A DNA stretch of 64,000 nucleotides from Burkholderia diffusa (GCF_902499115.1 NZ_CABVPN010000007.1:1-64000); one strand, 5' to 3'. Counted from the stretch's first letter, positions 36,236 through 46,456 are shown. The notes: generated from the sequence alone by a model not told the origin. Program-made: numbers and translations.

Positions 36236-37501
36236 TCAACGCCCACCGCGCAACGCTGCGACTTTCTCGCTCAACGCGTTGCGCCGCTGGTCCTGTACAC
36301 CCAACTGCGAAACCATCCACTGAACAACCATCGGCAGATTACTGTTAGCCCGCATCGGCTCATCGATCATCAATCCCGCATCGAGCGCATTGAAACCGGC
36401 CTCCAGCGCATGCTCGCGCTCCCCCGCCCGCTCCCAGCACACGGCGCTCATGCGCCACGCCTCGACCGTCATCAGCCCGTCCTGAGCGGCCGTAGTCGAC
36501 GCCGCCGCACGCTCGTAGCAATACGCCGAGTGCGCGTAATCCTTGTGCGTCAGATGCACGCTCGCCTCGCCGAACAACCCGTTCGCAACGAGCTTGTGCC
36601 CCGCCGGATGCCCTGCCTCGACCGCGCGCATGCCGCTGCTGGCGGCACTCCGATACGCATCGATCGCCTTCTCCCGATCACGCCACTTCAGATACGCAGC
36701 CCCTGCAATCAGATGCACGACAACGCATTGATCGAACCACTGCTCACGCTCCGCGACCTTCAACGCCGCTGCACGCAATTCCTCCAGTCGAGCAGGATTA
36801 CCGCCTTCGATCATCTCGGTCAGCATCACGAAATGCCGTCGAAACTCGCCGCTCGGCCCGCGCTCGCCCGATTCCGCCAGCAACTCACGTGGCACGCTCG
36901 CCATCGAGTACTTGCCGTGCACGATCCGCACCGCGGCACGGTGCCGTTGCATCAACGCAGCAAACGGCGCGATATCGATACGAGGCACGACGAAGCGCAC
37001 GCGCTCGGCAAGCTGCGGCGCGACCGCAATAATCGACAGCAAATCGTCGATCCATCGCACCCATGCCGCATCATCCCGAACTTTCGCCGGCTCAAGCACG
37101 AAAACCATCGCTGGAAAAATATCCGGATGGTGCTGCATCAGGCTGTCGGCAACCGCGAACAGATACAGCAAGGGATTCTTGCCATCGTCGTACGGCGCTT
37201 GCCAATCGGCCCGCACCCCATGCGCATCGGATCCTTCACGCCGGCTGTCGTAGAACGCAATAAGCTCGTCCGTCAGCGCCTTTGCGTACTCCGCTTCATT
37301 GACGAACGACGCGCGCATCGTCCTGACCGCACACGACGTCTCGTCCTGAACCTGAAAATAGAGCCGCACGAGCTCCGCATCCGTCTCGTCGGTCTGCCAG
37401 ATCATCAATCGCGCATCCTGCTCTTTTGCGAAACTCATCCAGTCCGTATGCGCATCCATGAACCTGCGTTCTATCGGATTGGTCGGCTGCCAGTTCTGCA
37501 T
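36236..37501 (-). CDS. TPR-type protein between VgrG and Rhs (probable effector adaptor)
   Basis: A 421-residue cytoplasmic protein. The first ~210 residues form an alpha/beta domain I do not recognise (ARLMIWQTDETDAELVRLYFQVQDE; FPAMVFVLEPAKVRDDAAW). The second half is helical, with TPR-like pairs (AGAAYLKWRDREKAIDAYRSAASSG; YAHSAYCYERAAASTTAAQDG). GGAGG precedes the ATG at 37501. Proteins of this kind sit between vgrG and rhs genes in Burkholderia and are thought to load the effector on the spike. The gaps to vgrG and rhs are 15 bases each, so the three form one unit. Confidence 0.78.
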   Translation of the reverse strand: MQNWQPTNPIERRFMDAHTDWMSFAKEQDARLMIWQTDETDAELVRLYFQVQDETSCAVRTMRASFVNEAEYAKALTDELIAFYDSRREGSDAHGVRADWQAPYDDGKNPLLYLFAVADSLMQHHPDIFPAMVFVLEPAKVRDDAAWVRWIDDLLSIIAVAPQLAERVRFVVPRIDIAPFAALMQRHRAAVRIVHGKYSMASVPRELLAESGERGPSGEFRRHFVMLTEMIEGGNPARLEELRAAALKVAEREQWFDQCVVVHLIAGAAYLKWRDREKAIDAYRSAASSGMRAVEAGHPAGHKLVANGLFGEASVHLTHKDYAHSAYCYERAAASTTAAQDGLMTVEAWRMSAVCWERAGEREHALEAGFNALDAGLMIDEPMRANSNLPMVVQWMVSQLGVQDQRRNALSEKVAALRGGR

Positions 37502-37516
37502 TCGTGCGAGCCTCCG

Positions 37517-39721
37517 TTATGGATTCAGTTTCAGGATCGCGCCTTCGACCGTGTGTTCGCCGGTCGCCGACGACGTCACCGTCTTGCCGTTCACGCTGTG
37601 GGTGTTCGTGCCGGTCGACGCGATGTTGACGCCCTGGATCGTGATCGTGCCGTCACGCTTCATCACGATGCTGGACATCCCGCAGACGAGCGAAAGCTGA
37701 TCGCCGGCGTTGACGAGCATCTGGTGCTGCACGTTCGTCGTATGGTTCTCGCCGACGTTGACGGTGTGCTCACCGCCGACCGTGTGCGTATGGGCGTTGG
37801 CAATCGTCGATGTACGTGCACCGATTTCCTCGGTATGCGACGACGCAACCAGCGTCTTCATGTCCTGCGACGTCGTTTGATACATCTGTCCGACATTCAG
37901 CGTCTTGCCTTCGCCGATCGTTTCAGTCTTGGCTTTCGCAACCGTCTCGGTATGTATTCCACCAATGGTCGCGTCGCGATTCGCAGCGATCGTCACGGTT
38001 TCGTTCTTGCCGACCGTTCGCGTCCGGTTCCCCCCCACCCCATGCGTCTCGTCCACCCCGATCTGCGCGACCCGGGTGTGCCCGATATTCACTGTCTCGT
38101 TCTGCCCGACGCTCCTTTGCCGGTTGTTCTTCACCTGCATCGTCTCGTCGTTCCCGACGGTGTGCGTATGGTTGTTCCCGACGGAAAGCGAATGATCGAG
38201 TTCGGTCTCGGCGTCGAAATTGCGCTCGGCATGCATCCACAGCTGCTCCGCGCCCTTCTTGTCCTCGAACCGGAATGCGTTGGCATGGTCGGTCGTCCCG
38301 CCCGGCGACGACCTTGACAGCATCCCGCTCTGCGTCGCGCTGCCCGGCAATCCCCACGGCGGCATCTTCTCGCCGTTGTAGACCCGCCCCGTCACGATCG
38401 GCTCATCCGGATCGCCGTTGAGAAAATCGACGACAACCTCATCGCCGACACGTGGAATCTGCACGCCACCGAAGCCACCCCCAGCCCAAGGACTCGACAC
38501 TCGCACCCAGCATGACGAATCCTGATTGCTCTGCCCGTATCGGTCCCACCGGAACTGCAACTTCACCCGCCCATACTGATCGGTCCAGATTTCCTCCCCC
38601 GGCGGCCCGACCACGGTAGCCGTCTGCGGCCCGTTCGTCCGCGGCCGCGGCGTTTCACGCGGCGACCGATAAGGCAGGCTCGACGGCTGCACGAGCATCA
38701 TCGTCTGATGCACCACAGCCTCCGCGCCCTGATCGCTCGCGTACGCGTTCTCCTGGAAACGGTACCGACACCGCACGATCAGGTACTCGCGGTTCTGATC
38801 GGCACGCGGGCAATGCGCTAGCGTGAACAGATAGCCCGGCGCGGCGCCGCGCACGTCGGTATCAGCATTTGCCCGCTCATGTTCGGCCTGCTGCTCCTCG
38901 AGCCGAACGCGGCTGTAATGCGCACCAGGCGCATCGTCGCGATACCCGCCCGGCCATTCGAAAGACGCAAAACTGTCGTGATCATGCCCACGCGGATCGA
39001 CCTTCTGCGCGGAAAGATCGGCGCGCGGCTTCGTATAGTCGTAGTCGGTCGTCTGATGCTTGCCGACGCTCACCTCCTGCGCGGGCAGCCAGCCGTCGAT
39101 GTGCTCCTCGTCGGCGATCGCGGTGCGATCCTGCGCGATGTACGGGATCGTTTCGTAGCCGGGCAACGCGACGTGGGACGACATCGCGTCGCACAGCACG
39201 AGCGTATGACTGTCGGCCGCGTGCCGGAAATAGAAATAGATGCCCTCGAACTCCATCAATCGCATCACGAACGCGGCGTCGGTCTCGTTGTATTGCACGC
39301 AGAACTCACGCGGCACGTACGCATCGGTCAGCTTGTTTTCGATGGGGAAGCCGTAAGGCGCGAGCACTTCCTGCACGATGTCTGGCACGGTGCGGTTCTG
39401 GAAGATCCGGCAATCTGAGCGACGCGTCGCGAGCCACAGCCACGGCCGCACGACCAGTTCGTAACCGTAGTGCCGCTCGGCACGCCGGCCGGCCAGCGTC
39501 GCGCGCGCGACGATCCCGTTCAGATAGCGCGTCGACAGGTCCTGCTGCTCGATCCGCACGGTCACGGGCTTGCCGAGCATGTCCTTCAGCGACAGGCTGT
39601 GGCTGTCAGCCAGAGCCTCGATCCGGAATTCGAACAGGCGGCCGAGTTCGTCGCTGCCATCGAGCGTGTGGAACTTCAGGTCGTCGCCGTGCGGGCTGTC
39701 GATTGTGAATACGCGATTCAC
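37517..39721 (-). CDS. vgrG: T6SS spike protein VgrG
   Basis: A 734-residue spike trimer subunit. The gp27-like part (FTIDSPHGDDLKFHTLDGSDELGRLFEF; MRLMEFEGIYFYFRH) and gp5-like OB part (WTDQYGRVKLQFRWDR; PRVGDEVVVDFLNGDPDEPIVTGRVYN) are followed by a long beta-helix of short repeats (VGNNHTHTVGNDETMQV and similar, about 520-690). The start is a GTG at 39721, with GGAGGG upstream and a 4-base overlap with clpV. There is no extra effector domain at the C-terminus; cargo is probably carried by the Rhs protein behind it. Confidence 0.95.
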   Translation of the reverse strand: MNRVFTIDSPHGDDLKFHTLDGSDELGRLFEFRIEALADSHSLSLKDMLGKPVTVRIEQQDLSTRYLNGIVARATLAGRRAERHYGYELVVRPWLWLATRRSDCRIFQNRTVPDIVQEVLAPYGFPIENKLTDAYVPREFCVQYNETDAAFVMRLMEFEGIYFYFRHAADSHTLVLCDAMSSHVALPGYETIPYIAQDRTAIADEEHIDGWLPAQEVSVGKHQTTDYDYTKPRADLSAQKVDPRGHDHDSFASFEWPGGYRDDAPGAHYSRVRLEEQQAEHERANADTDVRGAAPGYLFTLAHCPRADQNREYLIVRCRYRFQENAYASDQGAEAVVHQTMMLVQPSSLPYRSPRETPRPRTNGPQTATVVGPPGEEIWTDQYGRVKLQFRWDRYGQSNQDSSCWVRVSSPWAGGGFGGVQIPRVGDEVVVDFLNGDPDEPIVTGRVYNGEKMPPWGLPGSATQSGMLSRSSPGGTTDHANAFRFEDKKGAEQLWMHAERNFDAETELDHSLSVGNNHTHTVGNDETMQVKNNRQRSVGQNETVNIGHTRVAQIGVDETHGVGGNRTRTVGKNETVTIAANRDATIGGIHTETVAKAKTETIGEGKTLNVGQMYQTTSQDMKTLVASSHTEEIGARTSTIANAHTHTVGGEHTVNVGENHTTNVQHQMLVNAGDQLSLVCGMSSIVMKRDGTITIQGVNIASTGTNTHSVNGKTVTSSATGEHTVEGAILKLNP

Positions 39722-42390
39722 GTCGTTCCCTCCTCGTCGAACCGGTAAGCGAATTCGCCGCCGGCGGCGCTCACCTCGATCGACGTCAGCGTGCGCCCTT
39801 CGAGCGTGGCTTCTAGGATCGCGCGACCGATCCGCGGCATCACGGTATGCGTGAGAATCGCGTCGACCATCCGGCCGCCGGATTCGATCGTCCGGCAGCG
39901 TTCGACGATCAGCGCGGTCGCCGAATCGGTGCATCGCAGCCGGATTCCGTGATGCAGGTCGATCCGCTTCTCGATGCGCCGCAACTGCAACTCGACGATG
40001 CGCGCAAGCGTCGCATCGGTCAGCGGGTAGTACGGCACGACGGTCAGCCGGCCGAGCAGCGCGGCGGGGAACACGTCGAGCAGCGGCGCGCGCAGTGCAT
40101 CGGCGAGCGTCTGCATGTCGGGCAGGCGCTCGGGGTCGCGGCACAGCTGCATCACGCGATCGGCGCCGACGTTCGACGTCAACAAAATCACGGTATGCCG
40201 GAAGTCGATGTCGCGCCCTTCGCCATCTTCCATCCAGCCCTTGTCGAACACCTGGAAGAAAATCTCGTGCACGTCGCGATGCGCCTTCTCGATCTCGTCG
40301 AGCAGCACGACGCTGTACGGACGCCGCCGCACGGCCTCGGTGAGCACCCCGCCCTGTCCGTAGCCGACGTAGCCGGGCGGCGCGCCCTTCAGCGTCGATA
40401 CCGTGTGCGCTTCCTGGAACTCGCTCATGTTGATCGTGATCGCGTTGCGCTCACCGCCATACAGCGTGTCGGCCAGCGCGAGCGCGGTCTCGGTCTTGCC
40501 GACGCCGGACGGCCCGCACAGCAGGAACACGCCGTGCGGTTTGGTCGGGTCGTCGAGCTTCGCGCGCGCGGTCTGAATCCGTTCGGCGATCAGTTCGACC
40601 GCATGGTGCTGGCCGACCACACGTTCGCCGAGCGTCTCGGCGAGCTTGAGCACGGCTTGCGTCTCGTCGCGCACCATCCGGCCGAGCGGAATGCCGGTCC
40701 AGTCGGCGACGACGGCGGCGACCGCATGCGTGTCGACGGCGGGCAGCACGAGCGGTGCGTCGCCCTGCATCTCGGCGAGCGCCTGCTGCGTGGCAGCCAG
40801 GCGGGACAGGACATCGACGCGTGCGTCGCTCGTGAGCTCGCTCGACGACTCGTCGTCGAGCAGCGCGGCACGCGATTCGACGATCGAGGCCAATGCGTCG
40901 CGCTCGGCTTGCCAGCGCGTGTCGAGCCGGTCGAGCTCCGTCTGCACGGTGGCAAGCTCGGCATCGATCGCGTCGCGCCGTGCGGTGTCGCCGCTGCCGA
41001 GCGCGCACTCGCGCGCGATCCGTTCCCGCTCGACGCGCAGGCCGTCGATGCGCCGGCGCGCGTCCTCGATCGGCGCGGGCACCGCGTGCTGGCTGACGGC
41101 GACGCGCGCGCAGGCCGTGTCGAGCAAGCTGATCGCCTTGTCCGGCAACTGCCGAGCCGGGATATACCGATGCGACAACGTGACGGCGGCCTGCAGCGCG
41201 TCGTCGAGCACCAGCACGCGATGGTGGGCTTCGAGCTTCGCGGCGAGACCGCGCAGCATCGTCACGGCGGCGGCCTCCTCGGGCTCGAGAACATGCACGA
41301 GCTGGAAGCGCCGCGTCAGCGCGGGATCCTTCTCGATGTACTGCTTGTACTCGGACCACGTGGTCGCGCCGATCATGCGCAGCAGGCCGCGCGCGAGTGC
41401 CGGTTTCAGGAGGTTCGCGGCGTCGCCGGTGCCGGCCGCCCCGCCCGCGCCGACGAGCGTATGGACTTCGTCGACGAAGAGGATCGCGGGCCGCTCGGAC
41501 GACATCGCTTCGTCGATCACGCCACGCAGGCGGCTCTCGAATTCGCCCTTCACGCTCGCGCCGGCCTGAAGCAGCCCGATGTCGAGCAGGTACAGCGCGA
41601 CGTCTCGCAGTGACGGCGGCACGTCGCCAGCGGCGATGCGCAGCGCGAAACCTTCCGCGACGGCGGTCTTGCCGACGCCGGCCTCGCCGACCAGCAGCGG
41701 GTTGTTCTGCCGGCGTCGCAGCAGGATGTCGACGATCTGGCGGATCTCCGCGTCGCGCCCGACGACGGGGTCGATCTCGCCTGCCCGCGCACGGGCGGTC
41801 AGGTCGACGGCGAAGCGCGCCAGGGCCGAGCCTTCCGCTGCTGGCATACCGCGCGTCGCGGCGTCGCCGGAGCCGGTGCCCGAGCCCGAATCGGCACGCG
41901 CAGCCGGTTGCGCCTCGGGCGAGCCGTCGACGATCGATGCGAGTTCGTCGGCGAGCACGTCGGGCACGATGCGCTCGAACTCGCGTGCGATCGCGTACAG
42001 CACGTTGCGCAACTGCGGCGTTTTCAGGATCGCGAGCAGCAGGACCGCGCCGCGAATCCGCGTCGCGTCGTATTTCAAGGTCGCATAGACCCACGCGCGC
42101 TCGACCGCGTCGTCGATGTGCACGGACAGGTCCGACACCGATCCCGCGCCGCGCGGCAGCCGATCGAGCGACGCGACGAGGCCGTGCTCGATCGCGGCCT
42201 CGTCGATCTCGAACCGGCGCAGCACGCGCTGCAGGTCGCCGTCGGGCCGCTGCAGGAGCTGCTTGAACCAGTGCGCGAGTTCCACGTACGGATTGCCGCG
42301 CAGTCTGCAGAATCCGGTCGCCTGCTCGAGCGTCTCGTAGAGGAGCGGATCGAGCTTTCCGAACAGGTTGACGCGGCCGATATCGGACAT
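39718..42390 (-). CDS. clpV: T6SS sheath-recycling AAA+ ATPase ClpV
   Basis: An 890-residue ClpB-like ATPase that disassembles contracted TssB/TssC sheath. The N-terminal domain (1-160) differs from ClpB and is the sheath-binding part. Walker A of the first ATPase domain is GEAGVGKT (235-242) and of the second is GPSGVGKT (about 620). Walker B segments (ILFVDEVHTL and VVLLDEIEKA) and the middle coiled-coil (about 430-530) are present. It is the last of the structural block before vgrG and overlaps it by 4 bases. Confidence 0.96.
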   Translation of the reverse strand: MSDIGRVNLFGKLDPLLYETLEQATGFCRLRGNPYVELAHWFKQLLQRPDGDLQRVLRRFEIDEAAIEHGLVASLDRLPRGAGSVSDLSVHIDDAVERAWVYATLKYDATRIRGAVLLLAILKTPQLRNVLYAIAREFERIVPDVLADELASIVDGSPEAQPAARADSGSGTGSGDAATRGMPAAEGSALARFAVDLTARARAGEIDPVVGRDAEIRQIVDILLRRRQNNPLLVGEAGVGKTAVAEGFALRIAAGDVPPSLRDVALYLLDIGLLQAGASVKGEFESRLRGVIDEAMSSERPAILFVDEVHTLVGAGGAAGTGDAANLLKPALARGLLRMIGATTWSEYKQYIEKDPALTRRFQLVHVLEPEEAAAVTMLRGLAAKLEAHHRVLVLDDALQAAVTLSHRYIPARQLPDKAISLLDTACARVAVSQHAVPAPIEDARRRIDGLRVERERIARECALGSGDTARRDAIDAELATVQTELDRLDTRWQAERDALASIVESRAALLDDESSSELTSDARVDVLSRLAATQQALAEMQGDAPLVLPAVDTHAVAAVVADWTGIPLGRMVRDETQAVLKLAETLGERVVGQHHAVELIAERIQTARAKLDDPTKPHGVFLLCGPSGVGKTETALALADTLYGGERNAITINMSEFQEAHTVSTLKGAPPGYVGYGQGGVLTEAVRRRPYSVVLLDEIEKAHRDVHEIFFQVFDKGWMEDGEGRDIDFRHTVILLTSNVGADRVMQLCRDPERLPDMQTLADALRAPLLDVFPAALLGRLTVVPYYPLTDATLARIVELQLRRIEKRIDLHHGIRLRCTDSATALIVERCRTIESGGRMVDAILTHTVMPRIGRAILEATLEGRTLTSIEVSAAGGEFAYRFDEEGTT

Positions 42391-42402
42391 GACGGTTCCC
42401 GT

Positions 42403-43527
42403 TTAGGCGGTTTCGCGATGAAGGACGGCGCCGGTGCGCGGCGGGCCGCCACGGCGTGCGTCGTAACGGACGACGAGATCGCGCGCGGGGCCCGCGTCGA
42501 GCCGTTGCCCGAGCCACGCGGTACGGCCGAGGCCCTGCGACGCGCCGAGTGCGATCGCCGGCACCGCGTCGGCCGCCAGTTCGAGCTGAACGTCCCAGTC
42601 GAACTCGATGCCGACGTATTCGCGCACCCAGTGCGCGAGCTGCCGTGCGTGCGGGCCGCCCGGCAGGAAGCGCCGGTACGCGTCGAGCGACAGCGGTCCG
42701 AGCACGATCCGGAAATGCGACTGCGCGTCGCGCACCGCGATGCCGAGCGCGACGCCGCCGACGCGCAGGGTCGGCCGCGTCGCACGGATCACGCAGCGCT
42801 GCGAGCGTTCGATCGCGACCCAGCGCGACACGTGCTCGACGATGCGCGCATCGACGCCGAAATGGCGTCGCAGGATCTGCACGAGCCCTTCCGGGTTGCG
42901 CGTGTGCCGTACGAGATGACCCGCGTGGAAATAAAGCGCATGCGGCGCGAGCGTGTCGGCGGCCGTGCGTTCCGCATCGGGCTGCCCTGGCTGCCCGTTG
43001 CCATGCGCGGCGCGCCCGATGAGGCTCGCGACATACGCGTCGAACCGAGCGCGCCCGGGACGATCGAGGCTCACCGTCGGTTGCGCGTCGGCCCATGCTC
43101 GGTAGAACAGCAGGATCAGCCGGTGATGAAACAGGTCCGCGAACGCGGCGAAGGTCGGGTCGTCGTGCTGGGCTGCGCGCTCGTGCGCGTATTCGGTCAG
43201 GTGGGTCGGCAGCGGCCCGTTCGGTCCGAACAACCCGAAACCGTGGATCGCGATGCGCGGCAGCGTGGCGCTGCCGTCGCCATCGTATGCACCGGCCACC
43301 ATCGACGCCGCGAACGCGAGCGACGGCTGTTGCCCGAGCCGCACCGGTTCGTCGCGCGGCCGCGCGGCATGGCCGAGCGGTGCACGGCCGGGCGACAGCG
43401 CGTCGAGCCAGCGCAACGCCTGGAACAGGTCGTAACCATGCGGCGCAGCGCGCAGTCGCGCCCACCATGCGTCGCGGCGTGCGGCTTCGGCGGCCGATCG
43501 AGCGCCGGGTGGCGTGCCGCGTTTCAT
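42403..43527 (-). CDS. tssG: T6SS baseplate protein TssG
   Basis: A 374-residue TssG (ImpH/VasB) protein that builds the baseplate wedge with TssF and TssE. The family blocks are seen: FQALRWLDALSPGRAPLGHA near the start, FGLFGPNGPLPTHLTEYAHER and the FADLFHHRLILLFYRAWADAQP block. The ATG at 43527 overlaps the tssF stop by four bases; the longer frame upstream is a shadow of tssF. Twelve bases separate it from clpV. Confidence 0.94.
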   Translation of the reverse strand: MKRGTPPGARSAAEAARRDAWWARLRAAPHGYDLFQALRWLDALSPGRAPLGHAARPRDEPVRLGQQPSLAFAASMVAGAYDGDGSATLPRIAIHGFGLFGPNGPLPTHLTEYAHERAAQHDDPTFAAFADLFHHRLILLFYRAWADAQPTVSLDRPGRARFDAYVASLIGRAAHGNGQPGQPDAERTAADTLAPHALYFHAGHLVRHTRNPEGLVQILRRHFGVDARIVEHVSRWVAIERSQRCVIRATRPTLRVGGVALGIAVRDAQSHFRIVLGPLSLDAYRRFLPGGPHARQLAHWVREYVGIEFDWDVQLELAADAVPAIALGASQGLGRTAWLGQRLDAGPARDLVVRYDARRGGPPRTGAVLHRETA

Positions 43528-45395
43528 ATCGCGGGCCGCCTGCCGATGCGCGCAGGCCAGTGCGCGAGCGTACCGCGCTGCACGCTGGTCAGCACGCATT
43601 CGGCGAACGCATTGATCGATACATGCCGCGCGAAGAACTGTTCGAGCACCGCGCCGAGCAGGAACGGACTGTCGCCGGAGAATGCGTGATCGTCGACGGT
43701 CACGTCGACCTGCACGCCGCGCCCGAACATCAGCGGCCCGAGCGCCGGTAGCCGCCGGAACACCGGCGAGAACGCGACGCGCCGCACGCCGTCGATCTGC
43801 CGCCGCATCGCGGCATCGGCCGGGTCGGCGTGCAGGCCGAGCAGCTCGCGCAGCGCATGTGCGCCCTCGTCGTCGTCGAGATCGGTCAGCGTCTGCCGGG
43901 CGAGCCCGAGATGACGGATAAGCCGCCAGGCCGTCTGCGCGTCGGCGATCGGCGGGCGCGGCCGCGACGGGCCGCGAATCGCGGCGATACGCTCGACGGG
44001 CGCCGAGATGCGCAGCGTGAACGTGTTCGCATCGCCTGGCGGCAGCAGCAGCGCGAGATCGCGGTTGGTGCACAGGGTGTCAACGGACAGGTAGCGCATC
44101 GACTCGTCGTACGGGGCGCACTGGCTGTCGACGAGCGACACGTAGGTCTCGCTGCCGACGTAGCCGGTGCGCGTGCCGTTCGCGCGTGCCTGCGCGGACA
44201 CCAGCCGAGGCTCGCGACGCATCGTGTAATACGCGCCGTAGTTGCCGTCGTCGCTCGCGAACGATGCATGGAACGGCCGGAATTCGCGCGACTGGCCATC
44301 GTCGCGCTGCTCGCTTGCGAGCCGCTGCACGGCATAGACCTCGTGATCGAGCGGCCGGCTGCGGTCGACGACGACATGATGCTCGCGCGCGCCCGGCTGC
44401 AACCGGATGCGGTCGCCGCGACGTGCGAAGAGGTTCACGGCCGGTGTGCAGTTCAGCGCCAGATGCCGCGCATCGACGGCCGCCTCGAGTGCGGCGTCGT
44501 GGCGGTCGAACAGCACGGTCAGCTCGCATTCGTCGCCGGTGGCGCGCGCGAGCGCGGCGCGCAGCCCGCCGACGCTGAAGAACAGGAAGCGCGCCGGAAA
44601 CGCGAAATACTCGCGCAGCAGCCGGTAGCCGTGGAAGCTGCGCCCGTCGTCGGGCAGGATCGCCTGCGCCGGATCGAAACCCTCGTGGACGATCGCATCG
44701 GCGTCGAGCGTGTGCAGCCAGCGCGGCGGCTGCCCCGGGTCGTGGCAGACGACGCCGAGCGCATGCGCGGCGATCAGTTCGAGCAGGTGCAGCGCGTCGC
44801 GTTCGGGGCCCGCGAGATGAAAGGTCAGCCGCTCGAGCGGCAGTTGCGACAGCCTGGCGCCGCCGCGCGCCTTGAGCCGGATGCGCAACGCGCCGCGCAC
44901 GTCCTGGCGTGCCGGTACGGCGCCGCGCGGCAGCCACGACGGCGCGCCGGTGACGGCCGCATCTGTCAGCTCGAGCGGCCACAGCGTCAGGTCGTGCGCG
45001 GTACGGAATTCGCATGCGGTCTGCTCGGATGCGGCGGGCCGTGCGCGCAACGCGGTGCCGGCCGGCAGCCGCCAGCCCTGCGCGAGGCTGCCTTCGTTCA
45101 GCATCGGTGTGAACCGCACGATCGCCATCGACGGCAATGGCGCGAGATACCCCGGATACACGGCGTCCAGCAGCGCCTGGGTGAACCGAGGAAACTCGGC
45201 GTCCATCTTCAGCTGCACACGCGCGGTGAGGAAGCTGAAGCCTTCGAGCAGCCGTTCGACGTACGGATCGGGCGGCCCCGACTCGGTGAGCCGCAGCCGC
45301 GCGGCGATCTTCGGGAACTGCTGCGCGAATTCGTCGCCGAGCTCGCGCAGGTACGCGAGTTCGCGGTTGTAGTAGTCGAGCAGGCGCGTATCCAT
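43524..45395 (-). CDS. tssF: T6SS baseplate protein TssF
   Basis: A 623-residue TssF (ImpG/VasA) protein. The N-terminal signature is complete (LLDYYNRELAYLRELGDEFAQQFPKIAARL, then DPYVERLLEGFSFLTARVQLKMD), and GGLRAALARATGD and later blocks follow. The ATG at 45395 starts this block; the extension of the frame upstream overlaps tssE and is not coding. It is translationally coupled to tssG. Confidence 0.95.
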   Translation of the reverse strand: MDTRLLDYYNRELAYLRELGDEFAQQFPKIAARLRLTESGPPDPYVERLLEGFSFLTARVQLKMDAEFPRFTQALLDAVYPGYLAPLPSMAIVRFTPMLNEGSLAQGWRLPAGTALRARPAASEQTACEFRTAHDLTLWPLELTDAAVTGAPSWLPRGAVPARQDVRGALRIRLKARGGARLSQLPLERLTFHLAGPERDALHLLELIAAHALGVVCHDPGQPPRWLHTLDADAIVHEGFDPAQAILPDDGRSFHGYRLLREYFAFPARFLFFSVGGLRAALARATGDECELTVLFDRHDAALEAAVDARHLALNCTPAVNLFARRGDRIRLQPGAREHHVVVDRSRPLDHEVYAVQRLASEQRDDGQSREFRPFHASFASDDGNYGAYYTMRREPRLVSAQARANGTRTGYVGSETYVSLVDSQCAPYDESMRYLSVDTLCTNRDLALLLPPGDANTFTLRISAPVERIAAIRGPSRPRPPIADAQTAWRLIRHLGLARQTLTDLDDDEGAHALRELLGLHADPADAAMRRQIDGVRRVAFSPVFRRLPALGPLMFGRGVQVDVTVDDHAFSGDSPFLLGAVLEQFFARHVSINAFAECVLTSVQRGTLAHWPARIGRRPAI

Positions 45396-45399
45396 CGTG

Positions 45400-45954
45400 T
45401 CAGTTTCCCGCCGCCGACCGCAGCGACATCGCGCCCGTCTCGAGATCCAGGTCGGAGCGCAGCACGAATTCGACCGGATGCGGGATCGACCACAGCGTGC
45501 CGCGAATCTCGAACAGCAGCACGTTGTGACGCCGTTCGCCGGCGCGCCCGTCCGATGCATCGGCGAAGCTGCGGACCTCGACGCTGTCAGGCGCGATGCG
45601 CGGCTCGAAGCGCACGATCGCGTCGCGGATCGACGCCTCGACCGACATGCGCTCGACGCCCGACATCGGCTTGCCGACCAGCGGCCGCATCCCGTAGTTG
45701 AGCACCGAGGCCTGCGCGTGCGCGAACGCGGCCCAGTCGACGAAGCCGTCCTCGGCGTTGCGTGTATTGAGCAGCCACGCGAGATCGCGCAGCACGGCGG
45801 CGCGCAGGCGCTCGGCGCCGATCCCTTGCGTGCCGGGCAGATCGGCCGTGCGCTGCGGCGCGTCGTCGGTCAGCCGGTCGAGCAGCGCGGGCTGCAGCCG
45901 GTCGCGCATGCCGCCGTGCCGGCCGGCGCGGGCTTGCGGGTCGTCCATCGTCAT
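45400..45954 (-). CDS. tssE: T6SS baseplate protein TssE (gp25-like)
   Basis: A 184-residue lysozyme-like gp25 homologue that links sheath and baseplate. LRAAVLRDLAWLLNTRN, VLNYGMRPLVGKPMSG and FEPRIAPDSVEV match the family; the C-terminal strand FEIRGTLWSIPHPVEFVLRSDLDLETG is typical. The frame starts at 45954, but the ATG six bases later (45948) has GGAG at a better distance. Confidence 0.93.
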   Translation of the reverse strand: MTMDDPQARAGRHGGMRDRLQPALLDRLTDDAPQRTADLPGTQGIGAERLRAAVLRDLAWLLNTRNAEDGFVDWAAFAHAQASVLNYGMRPLVGKPMSGVERMSVEASIRDAIVRFEPRIAPDSVEVRSFADASDGRAGERRHNVLLFEIRGTLWSIPHPVEFVLRSDLDLETGAMSLRSAAGN

Positions 45955-45964
45955 CGCTCCGCCG

Positions 45965-46456
45965 TCACATCTCGGTGTTTTCCTTGATGTTCCAGCCGAC
46001 CGACACCTCGGCGCCCTTGCCGCCGTTGTCGTTCTGCTGCCAGTACTGCTTCTTCACCTTCGCGGCCTGGAAGCCGTAATGCATCATCAGACGGTCGGCC
46101 GCGTCTCCCGGATCGATGCCCGCGACCTGCGCGGACGTGACGAGCACTTCCTGCAGCGTCACGCGCATGAACTCGATCTGCGAGCCGCCGGTCTTGCACG
46201 CGGAAATCTCGACCTTGGGCAAGTGCTTGCCGCTCGCGCAGTTCTTGATGATCGCGGGCGCACCCTTGTCCATGTACGCGGCCACGACGAGATCGTTGAA
46301 GCTCGCCTTGCCCGCATTGCCGCCGCTGCCGCTCGCCATCGCGCCCGGCTGGCTCGCGCCCCACGTGAACGACTCGATGTCGGTCCAGCCCTTGTGCTGC
46401 GCGTCCGCCGATTCGCCGGTCACGCCGTCCACCTTCATAAACATTGCCACGCCCAT
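45965..46456 (-). CDS. hcp: T6SS tube protein Hcp
   Basis: A 163-residue Hcp (TssD) that stacks as hexamers to form the inner tube. The family pattern is present (MFMKVDGVTGESADAQHKGWTDIESFTWG; YGFQAAKVKKQYW). GGAG precedes the ATG. It lies between tssC and tssE, the usual place in this cluster type. There is no effector extension. Confidence 0.95.
   Translation of the reverse strand: MGVAMFMKVDGVTGESADAQHKGWTDIESFTWGASQPGAMASGSGGNAGKASFNDLVVAAYMDKGAPAIIKNCASGKHLPKVEISACKTGGSQIEFMRVTLQEVLVTSAQVAGIDPGDAADRLMMHYGFQAAKVKKQYWQQNDNGGKGAEVSVGWNIKENTEM

Noticed and set aside
37923..38357. Arg/Glu-rich open frames opposite vgrG, clpV and the tss genes
   Set aside because: These long frames (also 39847-41613, 43830-45701, 54552-56555 and others) have the biased composition of antisense frames in high-GC DNA and lie inside well supported genes.
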